DNA of 64,000 nt from UTCHB3 sp002050155 (GTDB lineage Bacteria > Bacteroidota > Ignavibacteria > Ignavibacteriales > Ignavibacteriaceae), in the NCBI GenBank assembly GCA_030584105.1, contig CP129491.1, forward strand, positions 868,001 to 932,000, written 5' to 3'. Shown here piece after piece: positions 41,752-51,199 of the stretch (position 1 is the stretch's first letter; every line of letters begins with the position of its first letter). Below the pieces are notes generated by a model, which saw nothing but the letters and a program-made list of their open reading frames with translations, was not told the origin of the DNA and did not search any database. Made by a program: the position numbers and the translations under genes.

Positions 41752-42973
41752 AAAAATTTTAACTGTACTTTTTGCATTATTTTTTTCCTTTACAGCAATA
41801 CCTCAGGTTATGACCGGTATTGAAGTACTACGGGAAAACAACTTTGACCTACTTAAAGGCAAAAGAGTCGGCTTAATAACAAACCCAACAGGTGTTGACT
41901 CCAAATTGGTAAGCACTGTGGATATTCTGAACTCGGCACCGGGAGTTAAATTAGTTGCACTTTTTGGACCCGAGCATGGGGTGCGCGGGGATATTTCAGC
42001 GGGTGATAAAGTCGATAATTACACTGATCCCAAAACCGGAATCCCGGTTTACTCGCTTTACGGAAAAACACGGAAACCAACCACTGAAATGATGAAAGGT
42101 ATAGATGTGTTGGTGTTTGATATCCAGGATATTGGTGCTCGTTCCTACACTTTCATTTCCACAATGGGCTTGGCGATGGAAGCTGCTGCAGAATTTAATG
42201 TTAATTTTGTTGTTTTAGACCGCCCAAACCCACTGGGCGGTTTGAAGATTGAAGGAAATCTGACCGAAACCGGCTATTATTCCTTTGTCAGCCAGTTTAA
42301 AATCCCCTATGTTTACGGGTTGACGGTCGGTGAACTGGCTAAGTTATTAAACGGCGAAAGGTACCTTACAGGAGGTAAAAAATGCAATCTGGAAGTGGTG
42401 CAAATGAAAGGCTGGCAAAGAGAAATGACTTTTGATGCAACAGGCTTACCGTGGGTGTTAACTTCACCTCATATCCCTTATAAAGAGTCAGCTATTTTTT
42501 ATTCTACCTCCGGGATTTTGGGGGAACTTGGAGTGATTTCTGAGGGTGTAGGGTACACACTCCCCTTTCAGATGTTTGGTGCTGAGTGGATTGACGGTGC
42601 AAAACTTGCGGACAAACTTAACTCGATGAATATTAAAGGCGTTATTTTCCGTCCCTTATCTTTCAAACCCTACTACGGTGCCCACCAGGGAAAACAGTTA
42701 GGTGGTGTTCAGGTTTACATTACTGATTACGAAAAAGTGAATCTGATGTCTATTCAATTCTTAGTTATGGAAGCAAATAACGAACTTTATCCTAATAAAA
42801 ACCCATTTAAAATGTGTAAATCGGATAGGCTGAATATGTTCGATAAAGTTTGTGGCTCAAAAACTGTACGCGACCTTTTCACCAAACGGATGAGGTATGC
42901 GGATGTTGAAGCATTCTTAAATAAAGATGTGGAGTCTTTCCGTAAACTTTCACAGAAATACTACCTTTATTGA
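41741..42973 (+). CDS. NamZ-family (DUF1343) exo-beta-N-acetylmuramidase-like protein
   Basis: 410 residues with a signal peptide (ILTVLFALFFSFTAIPQ). The DUF1343 pattern is clear: GKRVGLITNPTGVD, LFGPEHGVRGDISAGDKV, VFDIQDIGARSYTF, VLDRPNPLGG and a C-terminal GVQVYITD. NamZ enzymes release terminal N-acetylmuramic acid from peptidoglycan fragments. That activity is known for relatives and inferred here. It follows hutI with overlapping reading frames. Confidence 0.88.
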   Translation: MKNKKILTVLFALFFSFTAIPQVMTGIEVLRENNFDLLKGKRVGLITNPTGVDSKLVSTVDILNSAPGVKLVALFGPEHGVRGDISAGDKVDNYTDPKTGIPVYSLYGKTRKPTTEMMKGIDVLVFDIQDIGARSYTFISTMGLAMEAAAEFNVNFVVLDRPNPLGGLKIEGNLTETGYYSFVSQFKIPYVYGLTVGELAKLLNGERYLTGGKKCNLEVVQMKGWQREMTFDATGLPWVLTSPHIPYKESAIFYSTSGILGELGVISEGVGYTLPFQMFGAEWIDGAKLADKLNSMNIKGVIFRPLSFKPYYGAHQGKQLGGVQVYITDYEKVNLMSIQFLVMEANNELYPNKNPFKMCKSDRLNMFDKVCGSKTVRDLFTKRMRYADVEAFLNKDVESFRKLSQKYYLY

Positions 42974-43057
42974 AATAGTTAACATACAGTATGGCGGAAA
43001 AATTTTGTGCCACCAAAAGTTATGTGGGTTATCAAATTCTTCTTTAGAAAACTGGGT

Positions 43058-44731
43058 TTAACGAATACTCCACTTAAAATCGAAAGTAATCCAACGGGTA
43101 ATTAATTCGATTTCCTCCGGATACTCGAAAAACTTTGCGGAATGAGTGAATGGAAATAAAGAACCATAAAAAAATTCTTTATTGTTTTTTAAGTCCTCGT
43201 AAACCCATAGTTTATATTTCCCCGGGAGAACATCCTTAAACTCAAAATTGCCATCCTTATCAGCTTTAACTTTATAGACTTTGTTAGCAGCAGAAGGATC
43301 ATAGAGTTCCAGAATGTAGTTTCCATCCGCAATCCCATCGATATTACCGGTTAAACCGGTATAATTTGAGGTGTTATATGTCGTGAAATTCGTTGTTAGT
43401 AGGGTATCCCGGCTGTTTCCGGCAGCATCTCTGAGGTTTGATGCGTTAATTTTTAACCGGTATTCATTCGCTGATTCTAAGGTTGCATTAACATTAAGTT
43501 TGTAAAAAGCGTCATCAATTTTGGATAGCGCAGATGGAATAACTTTTCCGGAAGTGTCGCTAACAACAACTGCATTTTTTAACTCCTGAAATGAAATTGC
43601 GTCATCGAACCGAATCTTAAATTCCGGAAAATCCGGCTGAACATTTTTAAGATCCGAAGGGTCAATTCCGCCTATGGAAGGTGGTATTGTATCTTTTTTA
43701 ACAGTGCCTTGAAATTCGGTTGACAATAGCCCTGAGCTGTTCCCGGCCTTATCTTTCACCCCTTCAATCTCCAATCTGAAAGCTGATTCTTCTTTCACAT
43801 CACCCGATACGGCAACTGCCAATTCGGTAACTTTACCCCCAGGGTGATAGAGATAAACAGGCGACAAATCTCCACCTGAACCTGTTGTATCAATAATGTT
43901 TATCTTCTCCAAAGAAACAGAATTAACATCAATCTCCTCATTAAACGACAGAACAATATGAGCCTCGTCGGTCATAACCCCTTTTTGAAGAATAGGGGGG
44001 ATTGTGTCAAATTTCGTTACCCGAAAACGCATGTATTCCTTAAGAGTATCATTAACACCGAGAGTTATATCCTTGTTGTATATCCCAATTCTGTCAGTAT
44101 TTAGATTATAAATAAGGTCCCCAAAAGAATTACCCACAGCGAAAACACGGAAATTGCCGGCGGGTAAGCCGGAAAGTACAAATTCGCCGCTGGTGCCAAT
44201 TTGTGTTACAAAATCGGGCTTTCTTTTTAACAGCGAGTCATTCTCGTTACCAAGCATATATGCAAAAATGTACAGCTTATTGGGGTCTTTATCGTAAACC
44301 TTACCTCTAATTACCCCTTCATCGATCTGATCGCCGGTTGAAAAGATGTAAGAAAATGCCTGAGCCATTGTGTTACTGTTGTTCAGATCAACAACTGAGG
44401 TGCCGATGGTTAAATTGTAAGTAACATTCGGTTTTAATTCTTCTTTAAACACGATTGTTGCTGTTTTCCCGGACCAGGAAACATCAAACCCTTTATCTAA
44501 AGCCGGAGAGACGAAAATTGCATCTTTGAAGGTTCTTTTATCAACATATTCCGAAAAAGTGAACTCAATTTCTTTTTCTTTAAAATTTGTCATTTTATTT
44601 GCAGGATACACCTCTACAATCTCAGGGGGGGTAGTGTCTATTTCCCCTCCTCCGGGTGCCTGAATATTAGCACAACTGCTGAGAAGTGCAACGAAAAAAA
44701 CTAACGGGAGATTTTTAACGAGTCTAACCAT
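43058..44731 (-). CDS. Ig-like (Big_5) domain lipoprotein
   Basis: 557 residues. Signal peptide with lipobox LLSSC near residue 20. Bacterial Ig-like Big_5 domains follow: DTTPPEIVEVYPANKMTNF with FTFSEYVD at residues about 30-130, a second unit near 240-340 (DTIPPILQKGVMTDEAHIVLSFNEEI) and a third near 340-450. A carboxypeptidase-regulatory-like fold ends the protein (GNIDGIADGNYIL). It is a surface or periplasmic structural lipoprotein of a type common in Bacteroidota. The 5' end overlaps mltG by 31 bp. Confidence 0.8.
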   Translation of the reverse strand: MVRLVKNLPLVFFVALLSSCANIQAPGGGEIDTTPPEIVEVYPANKMTNFKEKEIEFTFSEYVDKRTFKDAIFVSPALDKGFDVSWSGKTATIVFKEELKPNVTYNLTIGTSVVDLNNSNTMAQAFSYIFSTGDQIDEGVIRGKVYDKDPNKLYIFAYMLGNENDSLLKRKPDFVTQIGTSGEFVLSGLPAGNFRVFAVGNSFGDLIYNLNTDRIGIYNKDITLGVNDTLKEYMRFRVTKFDTIPPILQKGVMTDEAHIVLSFNEEIDVNSVSLEKINIIDTTGSGGDLSPVYLYHPGGKVTELAVAVSGDVKEESAFRLEIEGVKDKAGNSSGLLSTEFQGTVKKDTIPPSIGGIDPSDLKNVQPDFPEFKIRFDDAISFQELKNAVVVSDTSGKVIPSALSKIDDAFYKLNVNATLESANEYRLKINASNLRDAAGNSRDTLLTTNFTTYNTSNYTGLTGNIDGIADGNYILELYDPSAANKVYKVKADKDGNFEFKDVLPGKYKLWVYEDLKNNKEFFYGSLFPFTHSAKFFEYPEEIELITRWITFDFKWSIR

Positions 44732-46026
44732 TCACGGTATCGCTTAGCATAAAATTTATGCTCTTCATAAGTTTTGGTGAAAATATGCCGCCCTTTTGTG
44801 TTTGAAACGAAGAATAAATATTCGTTCTGTTCAGGATAAATTGCCGCAAGAATTGCCTCTTTCGAGGGGTTTCCTATGGGACCCGGTGGCAACCCCGCGT
44901 ACTTGTAGGTGTTATAGGGTGATTCCACTTTCAGGTCCTCCGCTGTTATCCGCGAGCGGGGTTCATCCAAAGCGTACTGCACAGTAGGGTCGGCTTGCAG
45001 TTTCATTTTTTTCTTCAAACGGTTGTGATAAACACCGGAAATTCTCGGCATTTCATCAAAGTATTTCGCTTCCCTGTCGATTATTGAAGCGAGGGTTAAA
45101 ATCTGGTGCTTTGTCATTCCTTGTTTTTCAATATCATCCATCACTTGCTTTGTAAACAAAGCAGCCTGTAATTTGAAAAGGGAATCAATAATGTTTTCAG
45201 GTGTATCGGTGCTTAAAACTTTATAGGGCACCGGCAACAGATAACCTTCAAAATTTTTACCTTCAATGCCGTAGGAAGCAGCATAGACTGAATCGAACAA
45301 CAACTTCCGGAATTTTTCAGCTGCCGGTAATTTTATCTGCTGCACTATGTTTCCCACAGCCTTAATCGTAATTCCCCTGTACAAGCCAAGTTCTTTCGGC
45401 TTTATCCGATCGTTAGAAATTAACATCATCATTAGGGATGTGTAGCTTATCTCTTTTGGTATTTCGTATGCACCCGATTTCAGTTTTTTATCCGCCCCCA
45501 ATAAAAACCCGGCTATTTTTGCCAAAGCTGGTGATTTAATTATCCCTTTATTAGTCAAATCGCTAATTACGACTGAATAGGGCGTTCCGGGTTTAATTTC
45601 ATAGAGTATTCGTTCACCTCCGGAGACAAACGGAAAAAAGAAAAGATATATAAAAAATATGAATAAAACGATGAATGATAATGCAACAATCTGCCACTGT
45701 TTTTTGGAAAGTAATTTAGAGGGAGCTACTTTATCTTTATGTGGTTTCTTTTTTGCTTCTTCAACAGCCGGTTCAGCATCTGAAGTGGGCACTATTTCGC
45801 TTTGATTTTCAGTTTTTTCGGTTTCCCTAGTTTCAACGGAAGCAGCTCCCGCAATTGCGCCATCACTCTGCTCGGTTTCATCGGAAACAGCAGGCGCAGA
45901 GATATCAGGGCTTTTTTCAACATTATCGGAAACAGGCTCGTTGGCTCCAATTCCTGAATTTTCAGAATTTTCCAACGGCTGACCGAGTTCGTTTGCAGGG
46001 TTTTCAGGTGTCTCTGTTTTTTTCAA
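44701..46026 (-). CDS. mltG: MltG, endolytic peptidoglycan transglycosylase
   Basis: 441 residues. A long acidic, low-complexity cytoplasmic region (residues 1-105, many Glu/Pro/Ala/Ser) precedes one membrane segment (about 112-132) and a LysM-like subdomain. The catalytic YceG domain follows, with the Glu in ASIIDREAKY near residue 315 and LQADPTVQYAL near 350. It cuts nascent glycan strands. The start must be TTG at 46026, since an in-frame stop lies upstream and no internal ATG precedes the membrane span. The N-terminal extension is longer than usual. Confidence 0.9.
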   Translation of the reverse strand: MKKTETPENPANELGQPLENSENSGIGANEPVSDNVEKSPDISAPAVSDETEQSDGAIAGAASVETRETEKTENQSEIVPTSDAEPAVEEAKKKPHKDKVAPSKLLSKKQWQIVALSFIVLFIFFIYLFFFPFVSGGERILYEIKPGTPYSVVISDLTNKGIIKSPALAKIAGFLLGADKKLKSGAYEIPKEISYTSLMMMLISNDRIKPKELGLYRGITIKAVGNIVQQIKLPAAEKFRKLLFDSVYAASYGIEGKNFEGYLLPVPYKVLSTDTPENIIDSLFKLQAALFTKQVMDDIEKQGMTKHQILTLASIIDREAKYFDEMPRISGVYHNRLKKKMKLQADPTVQYALDEPRSRITAEDLKVESPYNTYKYAGLPPGPIGNPSKEAILAAIYPEQNEYLFFVSNTKGRHIFTKTYEEHKFYAKRYREWLDSLKISR

Positions 46027-46037
46027 AGCGAGTTCCG

Positions 46038-47093
46038 TTACCGGTTATAAATATATCGTGAATTAAATGCCGGGAAAGGCTCCGAATCAATAGAAAACTT
46101 CTCGCCCGATTCAAATAGTTGTTTCCCACGGAGCGCAATCATTGCGGCGTTATCACCACAGTACTCAAATGAAGGAATAACTGCAGGAATCCCGTATTTC
46201 GTCCCAAGTCTTTCAATCCCGTTTCTGATTGCTGAGTTAGCCGCCACGCCACCGTTCAAACTTAGTGAAGCAGGCTTAAACTTAACAATAGCCTTTTCGA
46301 CATTTTTCATCAGAGCCGTAACAACGCTTTCCTGAAAGCCAAAGGCTATTTCGTTGATTTCCTCCTCAGGAATAATCCCGGTTTTACCTGAAACTGAATT
46401 TGAATTTGAATCTGCATCCGAGGGGAAATTTTTTTGCACATACCTAAGCACCGAAGTTTTCACGCCGGAGAAAGAAAAATGGTAAGCTTGTTTGAGGTTT
46501 GCAATAGGAAAGGATGTATCTTTTCGCTTTGCCAACAGTGCCGCCTGTTCAATTTTAGGCCCCCCGGGATAACCTAAGCCAATCAGTTTTGATACTTTAT
46601 CAAAGGCTTCACCGGCGGCATCATCAATTGTTGAGCCAAGAAATCGGATTTTTGTTTCACTTTCAACAATTGTCAGAAGCGTGTGTCCGCCCGATACAGT
46701 AAGAACCAAAACGGGAAAAATTGGTTTAGTCTCCATTAAAAAGCCTGAAAAAATGTGCCCCTCAATATGATTAACAGGGATAAATGGTTTATTAACCGAC
46801 CATGCTAAGTGTTTCGCAAATGTGAACCCTACCAATAAAGCCCCGATCAAACCGGGTCCGGCAGTTGCCGCAATCAGATCGATCTCATCCAAACCAATCC
46901 CTGCTTTATTGAGCGCTTCCCGTGTTAGGGGTACAATTTGTTCCAAGTGTGCCCGGCTCGAAAGTTCAGGTACCACCCCACCATATAGTTTATGAAAATG
47001 TTGCGATGAGATGAGGTTCACTCTCACCTCATCGTTTTTTAAAATTGAAACAGAAGTCTCATCGCATGATGTTTCAATGCCTAATATCGTCAT
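46038..47093 (-). CDS. tsaD: TsaD, tRNA threonylcarbamoyladenosine synthase subunit
   Basis: 351 residues of the ASKHA fold. Starts ILGIETSCDETSVS, has the metal-binding histidines in NHIEGHIFSGF near residue 110, and SGGHT, GYPGGPKIE and SLNGGVAANSAI. With TsaB, TsaE and TsaC (not in the window) it makes t6A37 in tRNAs that read ANN codons. A short Ser/Asn-rich insertion lies near residue 228. It overlaps the proline dehydrogenase gene by 4 bp (ATGA). Confidence 0.96.
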   Translation of the reverse strand: MTILGIETSCDETSVSILKNDEVRVNLISSQHFHKLYGGVVPELSSRAHLEQIVPLTREALNKAGIGLDEIDLIAATAGPGLIGALLVGFTFAKHLAWSVNKPFIPVNHIEGHIFSGFLMETKPIFPVLVLTVSGGHTLLTIVESETKIRFLGSTIDDAAGEAFDKVSKLIGLGYPGGPKIEQAALLAKRKDTSFPIANLKQAYHFSFSGVKTSVLRYVQKNFPSDADSNSNSVSGKTGIIPEEEINEIAFGFQESVVTALMKNVEKAIVKFKPASLSLNGGVAANSAIRNGIERLGTKYGIPAVIPSFEYCGDNAAMIALRGKQLFESGEKFSIDSEPFPAFNSRYIYNR

Positions 47094-48019
47094 TTACCGA
47101 ATTTGAAAATGTTAGCAAACACCTGCCCGGCGAAGTTGGGGTTCTCCTGAAGTCTTCTTATCGAGTATTTATACCAATCTTTTCCAAACGGAACATATAC
47201 ACGGACTTTATGACCATCTTTCACCAACTTATCCCGCAAATCCTCCTTAATACCATAGAGCATTTGGAACTCCATCTTTTCATCAGGCACATTCAATTCT
47301 TTTTTCAGACGAAGTGCTTCATTCACCAAATAATCATCATGTGTGGCAATGCCTACATAACTCCCGTTCTTAAAAATCTCTTCTAAGCATTTCACATAGT
47401 TATCCCGAACAGCTTGTTTATCTTTGTATGCAATTTCAGCAGGTTCGATGTAAATCCCCTTACAAAGTCTGTAGTTAGTATTTGTTTTATTAAGGTCAAC
47501 CACATCATTAAAAGTTCTTTTCAGATACGCCTGCAACACAATGCCGATGCTGTTGAACTCTTTTTGTAAGCTTTTAAACACATCGATTGTTCTTTGTGTG
47601 ACCGGTGAGTCTTCCATATCCATACGGACAAAATTGTTCAGTTCTTTCGCACGAGTAGCAAGCTCGGAAATTTGCTCATAAGCAAACTCTGCGGAAATGT
47701 TCAACCCAAGTGAAGTGGGTTTTATGGAAAGGTTCGCCTTTAACCCATGCTCTTCGATTGCATTTAATACAACTAAGCACTCTTTTTTGGTTGCCAGCAC
47801 TTCCTCTTTGGTGGTGATGGATTCCCCCAAAACATCCATTGTGGCAAGAATACCCTTTTGATTTAATACTTTAACTAAATTGATGCCGTCTTCTAATCTC
47901 TCTCCGGCGATGTATCTTTTTGCAAAAAAATAAACAATGCGTTTCGGCATTATTTTAACTATTGAAACAATAATTTTATTCAGTAACAACAACACAGCAA
48001 AAATCTCCTGATTTAACAT
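47090..48019 (-). CDS. proline dehydrogenase
   Basis: 309-residue monofunctional PRODH barrel. It shows LGESITTKEE, FVRMDMEDSP, LCKGIYIEPAEIAYK, ATHDDYL and the substrate-binding C-terminus VPFGKDWYKYSIRRLQENP. It oxidises proline to pyrroline-5-carboxylate and passes electrons to quinone. An N-terminal hydrophobic stretch (residues 5-22) may aid membrane contact. The ATG follows a 45-bp gap after coaE. Confidence 0.88.
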   Translation of the reverse strand: MLNQEIFAVLLLLNKIIVSIVKIMPKRIVYFFAKRYIAGERLEDGINLVKVLNQKGILATMDVLGESITTKEEVLATKKECLVVLNAIEEHGLKANLSIKPTSLGLNISAEFAYEQISELATRAKELNNFVRMDMEDSPVTQRTIDVFKSLQKEFNSIGIVLQAYLKRTFNDVVDLNKTNTNYRLCKGIYIEPAEIAYKDKQAVRDNYVKCLEEIFKNGSYVGIATHDDYLVNEALRLKKELNVPDEKMEFQMLYGIKEDLRDKLVKDGHKVRVYVPFGKDWYKYSIRRLQENPNFAGQVFANIFKFGK

Positions 48020-48064
48020 CGTAAATTAGGAAGAATGGAAAACGAAACCAAAAACGGCAAAACC

Positions 48065-48727
48065 TCACTTAAAAAAATGAGGGAATTGGTGCAATTTTTC
48101 AGCTTCGCCTTTCAGGAGGAATTGCAGAAAATTATTTAATTTTTCCCTTAACTCTTCCTGAGTTCCATTATTAATTATCACAAAATGTGACCTGTTAATT
48201 TTTTCCTCCTCGGAAATCTGGCTTGAAATTCTTTTCCGGATTTCGTCTTCAGAAATTCCTCCACGAGCAAGTGCACGCGAAACCCTAACCTTTACATCTG
48301 CAGTAATCAGCAAAATATAATCGAACCGTTCCGTCATCCCCGCCTCAAAAATTAAAGCGGCTTCGTAAAACACAAGATCATTCCTTTCCAATTCTTTTTT
48401 CAGAAGAAGATCGGATTGCTTTACAACTGCGGGATGAACGATTGCGTTAAGTTTTTGCACTTTTTCGGGCGAACCAAAAACGGCTGCTGCGAGGTAGGCG
48501 CGGTTGAGTCTGCCATCGAGATAGGAATCTTTCCCAAACTCGCTGACGATAGATGAAATTATTTCAGGATCGTTGTTCATTATTTCTGCCGCCAGTTGGT
48601 CGGCAAAAAAGACGGTGAACCCCCTGTTCTTAAAATAGGTTGTTGCAAAGGTCTTGCCGGAGGCTATACCCCCGGTAATTCCAATTCTGTATTTTTTATT
48701 TTGCGATCGCGAATTTTCTGACTTCAC
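48065..48727 (-). CDS. coaE: dephospho-CoA kinase
   Basis: 220 residues. The P-loop reads GITGGIASGKT near residue 16. HPAVV and YEAALIFEAGM, LITADVKVRVSRALARGG and HFVIINNGT are CoaE motifs. It performs the last step of coenzyme A synthesis. The start is GTG at 48727 inside the end of rny, a 32-bp overlap; no ATG is available before the P-loop. Confidence 0.93.
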   Translation of the reverse strand: MKSENSRSQNKKYRIGITGGIASGKTFATTYFKNRGFTVFFADQLAAEIMNNDPEIISSIVSEFGKDSYLDGRLNRAYLAAAVFGSPEKVQKLNAIVHPAVVKQSDLLLKKELERNDLVFYEAALIFEAGMTERFDYILLITADVKVRVSRALARGGISEDEIRKRISSQISEEEKINRSHFVIINNGTQEELREKLNNFLQFLLKGEAEKLHQFPHFFK

Positions 48728-50330
48728 GGATCACTGTTACCTTAATCTGACCGGGATATTCCATGTCAGATTCAATTTTTTGAGCAATGTCGAAGGCGAG
48801 TTTATCGGCATAAATATCGTCAATTTTCTCATGTTCAACAACCACTCTGATTTCTCTGCCGGCTTGAATAGCGTAAGTTTTTGCAACGCCTTCAAACGAT
48901 TTAGCAATGGTTTCCAAAGTTTCTAACCTTTTTGCATAGCCTTCAATCGGCTCGCGACGCGCCCCCGGGCGTGCTCCGGAAATTGCATCTGCTGACTGAA
49001 CAAGCGCCGCTATTGGGTGCTCCATCTCTATATCATCGTGGTGAGCACCCACCGCGTTACAAACGATGGGGTTTTCACGGTATTTTTTCGCAAGCTCGTA
49101 ACCGATCAATGCGTGGGGCCCCTCGATCTCTTTATCCATCACTTTGCCAATATCGTGCAACAAACCGGAGCGCTTTGCAAGCATTGTATCCAACCCCAGT
49201 TCAGCCGCCATAATTCCGGTTAAATATGCCACTTCAACGCTGTGCTCCAAAATATTCTGCCCATACGAAGAGCGATATTTCATTTTCCCGATAAGTTTTA
49301 TAAGTTCGTTGTGCATACCCATCAAGCCGAGCTGTAAAACGGTGGTTTCACCTATTTTGAAAATCTCTTCTTCTAACTCCAACCGGGTTTTTTCAACCAC
49401 TTCTTCAATTCTTGCGGGTTGAATTCTGCCGTCAGCAATAAGTTTTTCCAATGCGACACGCGCCACTTCCCTGCGGAAAGGGTCAAAAGATGAAAGAATA
49501 ACCGCTTCGGGTGTATCATCAACAATAACATCAACTCCGGTTGCACCCTCAAATGCCCGGATGTTTCTCCCCTCTTTACCGATAATTCGTCCCTTAATCT
49601 CATCACTTTGAATGTTAAGCACCGAAACGGTCGATTCAACTGCATAGTCTGCAGCAGTACGCTGAATAGCCTGAATTACCACTTTCTGAGCGTCTTTCTT
49701 CGCTTCATCTTTGGCTTTCTCGTAAATATCTTTAATAAGTTTTTGAGATTCAAGTTTGGCGTCCTGAACCATGTTTTCCATAAGCATGGTTTTCGCCTCT
49801 TCAGCGGTAAGATTGGCTATTTTCTCTAAACGCTTGTTCTGTTCCTGTTCCAAAGCTTCAAGTTCGGCTTCTTTTTGTGAGATAGACTTTTGCTTTTCAC
49901 TAATCGATTGTTCAAGCCGCCTGAATTCGTTCTCTTTTTGCCGCACAGTTTCAATTTTGCGGTCAATCTGTTCCTCACGCGAAGAAAGAGATTTTTCCAT
50001 ATTCTGGATGTTCTGTTTTTTTAAGTTGGCTTCATTATCGAAATCGTGTTTTTTCTTAAGCCACTCTTCTTTAACTTCTAAAAGTTTTTCCCTTTTCAGG
50101 TTATTCGCCTCTTTTTCGGCATCTTTCAGGAGTTGAGCCACTCTTTCTTCAGTATTGGAAATCACCTCTTTGCTTTTCTGTTCTGCAGCTTGTGTAATTT
50201 CTTTACTTTTATCCTCAGCGGCAGAAATACTTTTCTTTCCGAAACGGTTGTTAATAGCCCATCCGAAATAAAAGAAAATAACTGCTGCAACCAGAAACAT
50301 AGGGATGATGATGAGTAAATCATCGGTCAT
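48696..50330 (-). CDS. rny: ribonuclease Y
   Basis: 544 residues. One N-terminal membrane segment, a coiled coil of about 170 residues rich in Lys, Glu and Gln, a KH domain (IKGRIIGKEGRNIRAFEG) and an HD domain with LLHDIGKVMD near residue 360 and GAHHDDIE. It is the membrane-anchored endonuclease that starts mRNA decay. It lies directly downstream of the 6S RNA and zapA. Confidence 0.96.
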   Translation of the reverse strand: MTDDLLIIIPMFLVAAVIFFYFGWAINNRFGKKSISAAEDKSKEITQAAEQKSKEVISNTEERVAQLLKDAEKEANNLKREKLLEVKEEWLKKKHDFDNEANLKKQNIQNMEKSLSSREEQIDRKIETVRQKENEFRRLEQSISEKQKSISQKEAELEALEQEQNKRLEKIANLTAEEAKTMLMENMVQDAKLESQKLIKDIYEKAKDEAKKDAQKVVIQAIQRTAADYAVESTVSVLNIQSDEIKGRIIGKEGRNIRAFEGATGVDVIVDDTPEAVILSSFDPFRREVARVALEKLIADGRIQPARIEEVVEKTRLELEEEIFKIGETTVLQLGLMGMHNELIKLIGKMKYRSSYGQNILEHSVEVAYLTGIMAAELGLDTMLAKRSGLLHDIGKVMDKEIEGPHALIGYELAKKYRENPIVCNAVGAHHDDIEMEHPIAALVQSADAISGARPGARREPIEGYAKRLETLETIAKSFEGVAKTYAIQAGREIRVVVEHEKIDDIYADKLAFDIAQKIESDMEYPGQIKVTVIREVRKFAIAK

Positions 50331-50373
50331 TGGTAATTTTCCTCCGTATTGTTTAAACCGTATCGGTCGGTAA

Positions 50374-50547
50374 TGTCAGTTAAAGAAAGAACCCTTTAAT
50401 GACATCTTGGGTAATGGCCCTAAGCTTTTTGCTTCCACCGTCACACGAAGTGAACCTACGAATAGGGTGAGGCCTGCAATACGCCGTTGGAGTCCAAGTC
50501 CCATTGAATTTACATATGGTTCTTTTATATATGTCATCAACCGACCG
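50374..50547 (-). ncRNA. ssrS: probable 6S RNA
   Basis: The 228-bp gap between zapA and rny holds no ORF but a rod-like foldable transcript of about 174 nt. The ends pair perfectly (CGGTCGGT with ACCGACCG at 50540-50547 and 50374-50381). Further in, AAAGAACC pairs with GGTTCTTT. An internal loop and a GGTTCAC-TTC-GTG tip follow. Size, closed rod shape and the position next to zapA are those of 6S RNA, which binds the main RNA polymerase holoenzyme. No covariance search was possible, so the name is provisional. Confidence 0.6.
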
Positions 50548-50557
50548 AACGGGAAAA

Positions 50558-50854
50558 CTAAGAAGGACTGTTGGGAGAGCGGGAATCGAGAAGCATCTTT
50601 AACCCGTTAATCTTCTCAGAGGCTTTAGCTGTGAAAGATTTATTTCGGTCTCTTTCAGAGAAATAATCGTAAGCGATATTCAGAGCAGCAATAACCGCAA
50701 CTGTTTGAACAGGTTGGTTGGGTAACTCCGTTCGGGTTTCATCCATCACCTTATCCACATACTGCGCCAACTCGATAGCTAATTCTTCATTATCTACTAA
50801 AAGAGAATATTCTTTGTCGAATATTTTGATTTTAAGCTTCTTCTTTTCACTCAT
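50558..50854 (-). CDS. zapA: cell division protein ZapA
   Basis: 98 residues. The N-terminal beta domain (KKLKIKIFDKEYSLLVD) and helix AIELAQYVDKVMDE are typical of ZapA. VAVIAALNIAYDYF is the conserved coiled region. ZapA bundles FtsZ filaments at midcell. It lies between the coiled-coil gene and the 6S RNA. Confidence 0.88.
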   Translation of the reverse strand: MSEKKKLKIKIFDKEYSLLVDNEELAIELAQYVDKVMDETRTELPNQPVQTVAVIAALNIAYDYFSERDRNKSFTAKASEKINGLKMLLDSRSPNSPS

Positions 50855-50875
50855 CTCAATAGTCCACTGATTGAT

Positions 50876-51199
50876 TTAAAGATTGATCAGGTGCCTGTTG
50901 ATCTTCACGATGATTTCGTTGATCTTCTGAATCATAAGTTCTTTTTCATGTTCACTGAGTTTTTCAAAAAGTGCCGTATTCAAACCCATAGAACCACTTT
51001 TCAGCGATTCATTCTCGGCTTCCAGTTCACTCACTTTCTGCCTTAGAGTTTTATTCTCCTCGAGAATACGGGTGAGCCGCGCCTCGAGGGCGCTTCTCTC
51101 CTCAGAAACCCGGGAGTGGTCTAAGATCAGGCTCTTTAACGATTTTTCGATATAATCGAGATCGTTGAACAGAACATCAACTTTCGTCAGGTCGCTCAA
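50876..51199 (-). CDS. small coiled-coil protein between pheT and zapA (ZapB-like)
   Basis: 107 residues, almost entirely heptad-patterned (ARLTRILEENKTLRQKVSELEAENESLK). Coiled-coil proteins at this spot next to zapA are common in Bacteroidota and are suspected division factors, by analogy with ZapB. The start is TTG at 51199, fused to the pheT stop (TGATTG) with GAGGA upstream; the next ATG would remove two thirds of the protein. Function inferred only. Confidence 0.7.
   Translation of the reverse strand: MSDLTKVDVLFNDLDYIEKSLKSLILDHSRVSEERSALEARLTRILEENKTLRQKVSELEAENESLKSGSMGLNTALFEKLSEHEKELMIQKINEIIVKINRHLINL

Noticed and set aside
48020..48100. Ghost tail after coaE
   Set aside because: Best alignment is about 10 of 24 bases, no better than chance.
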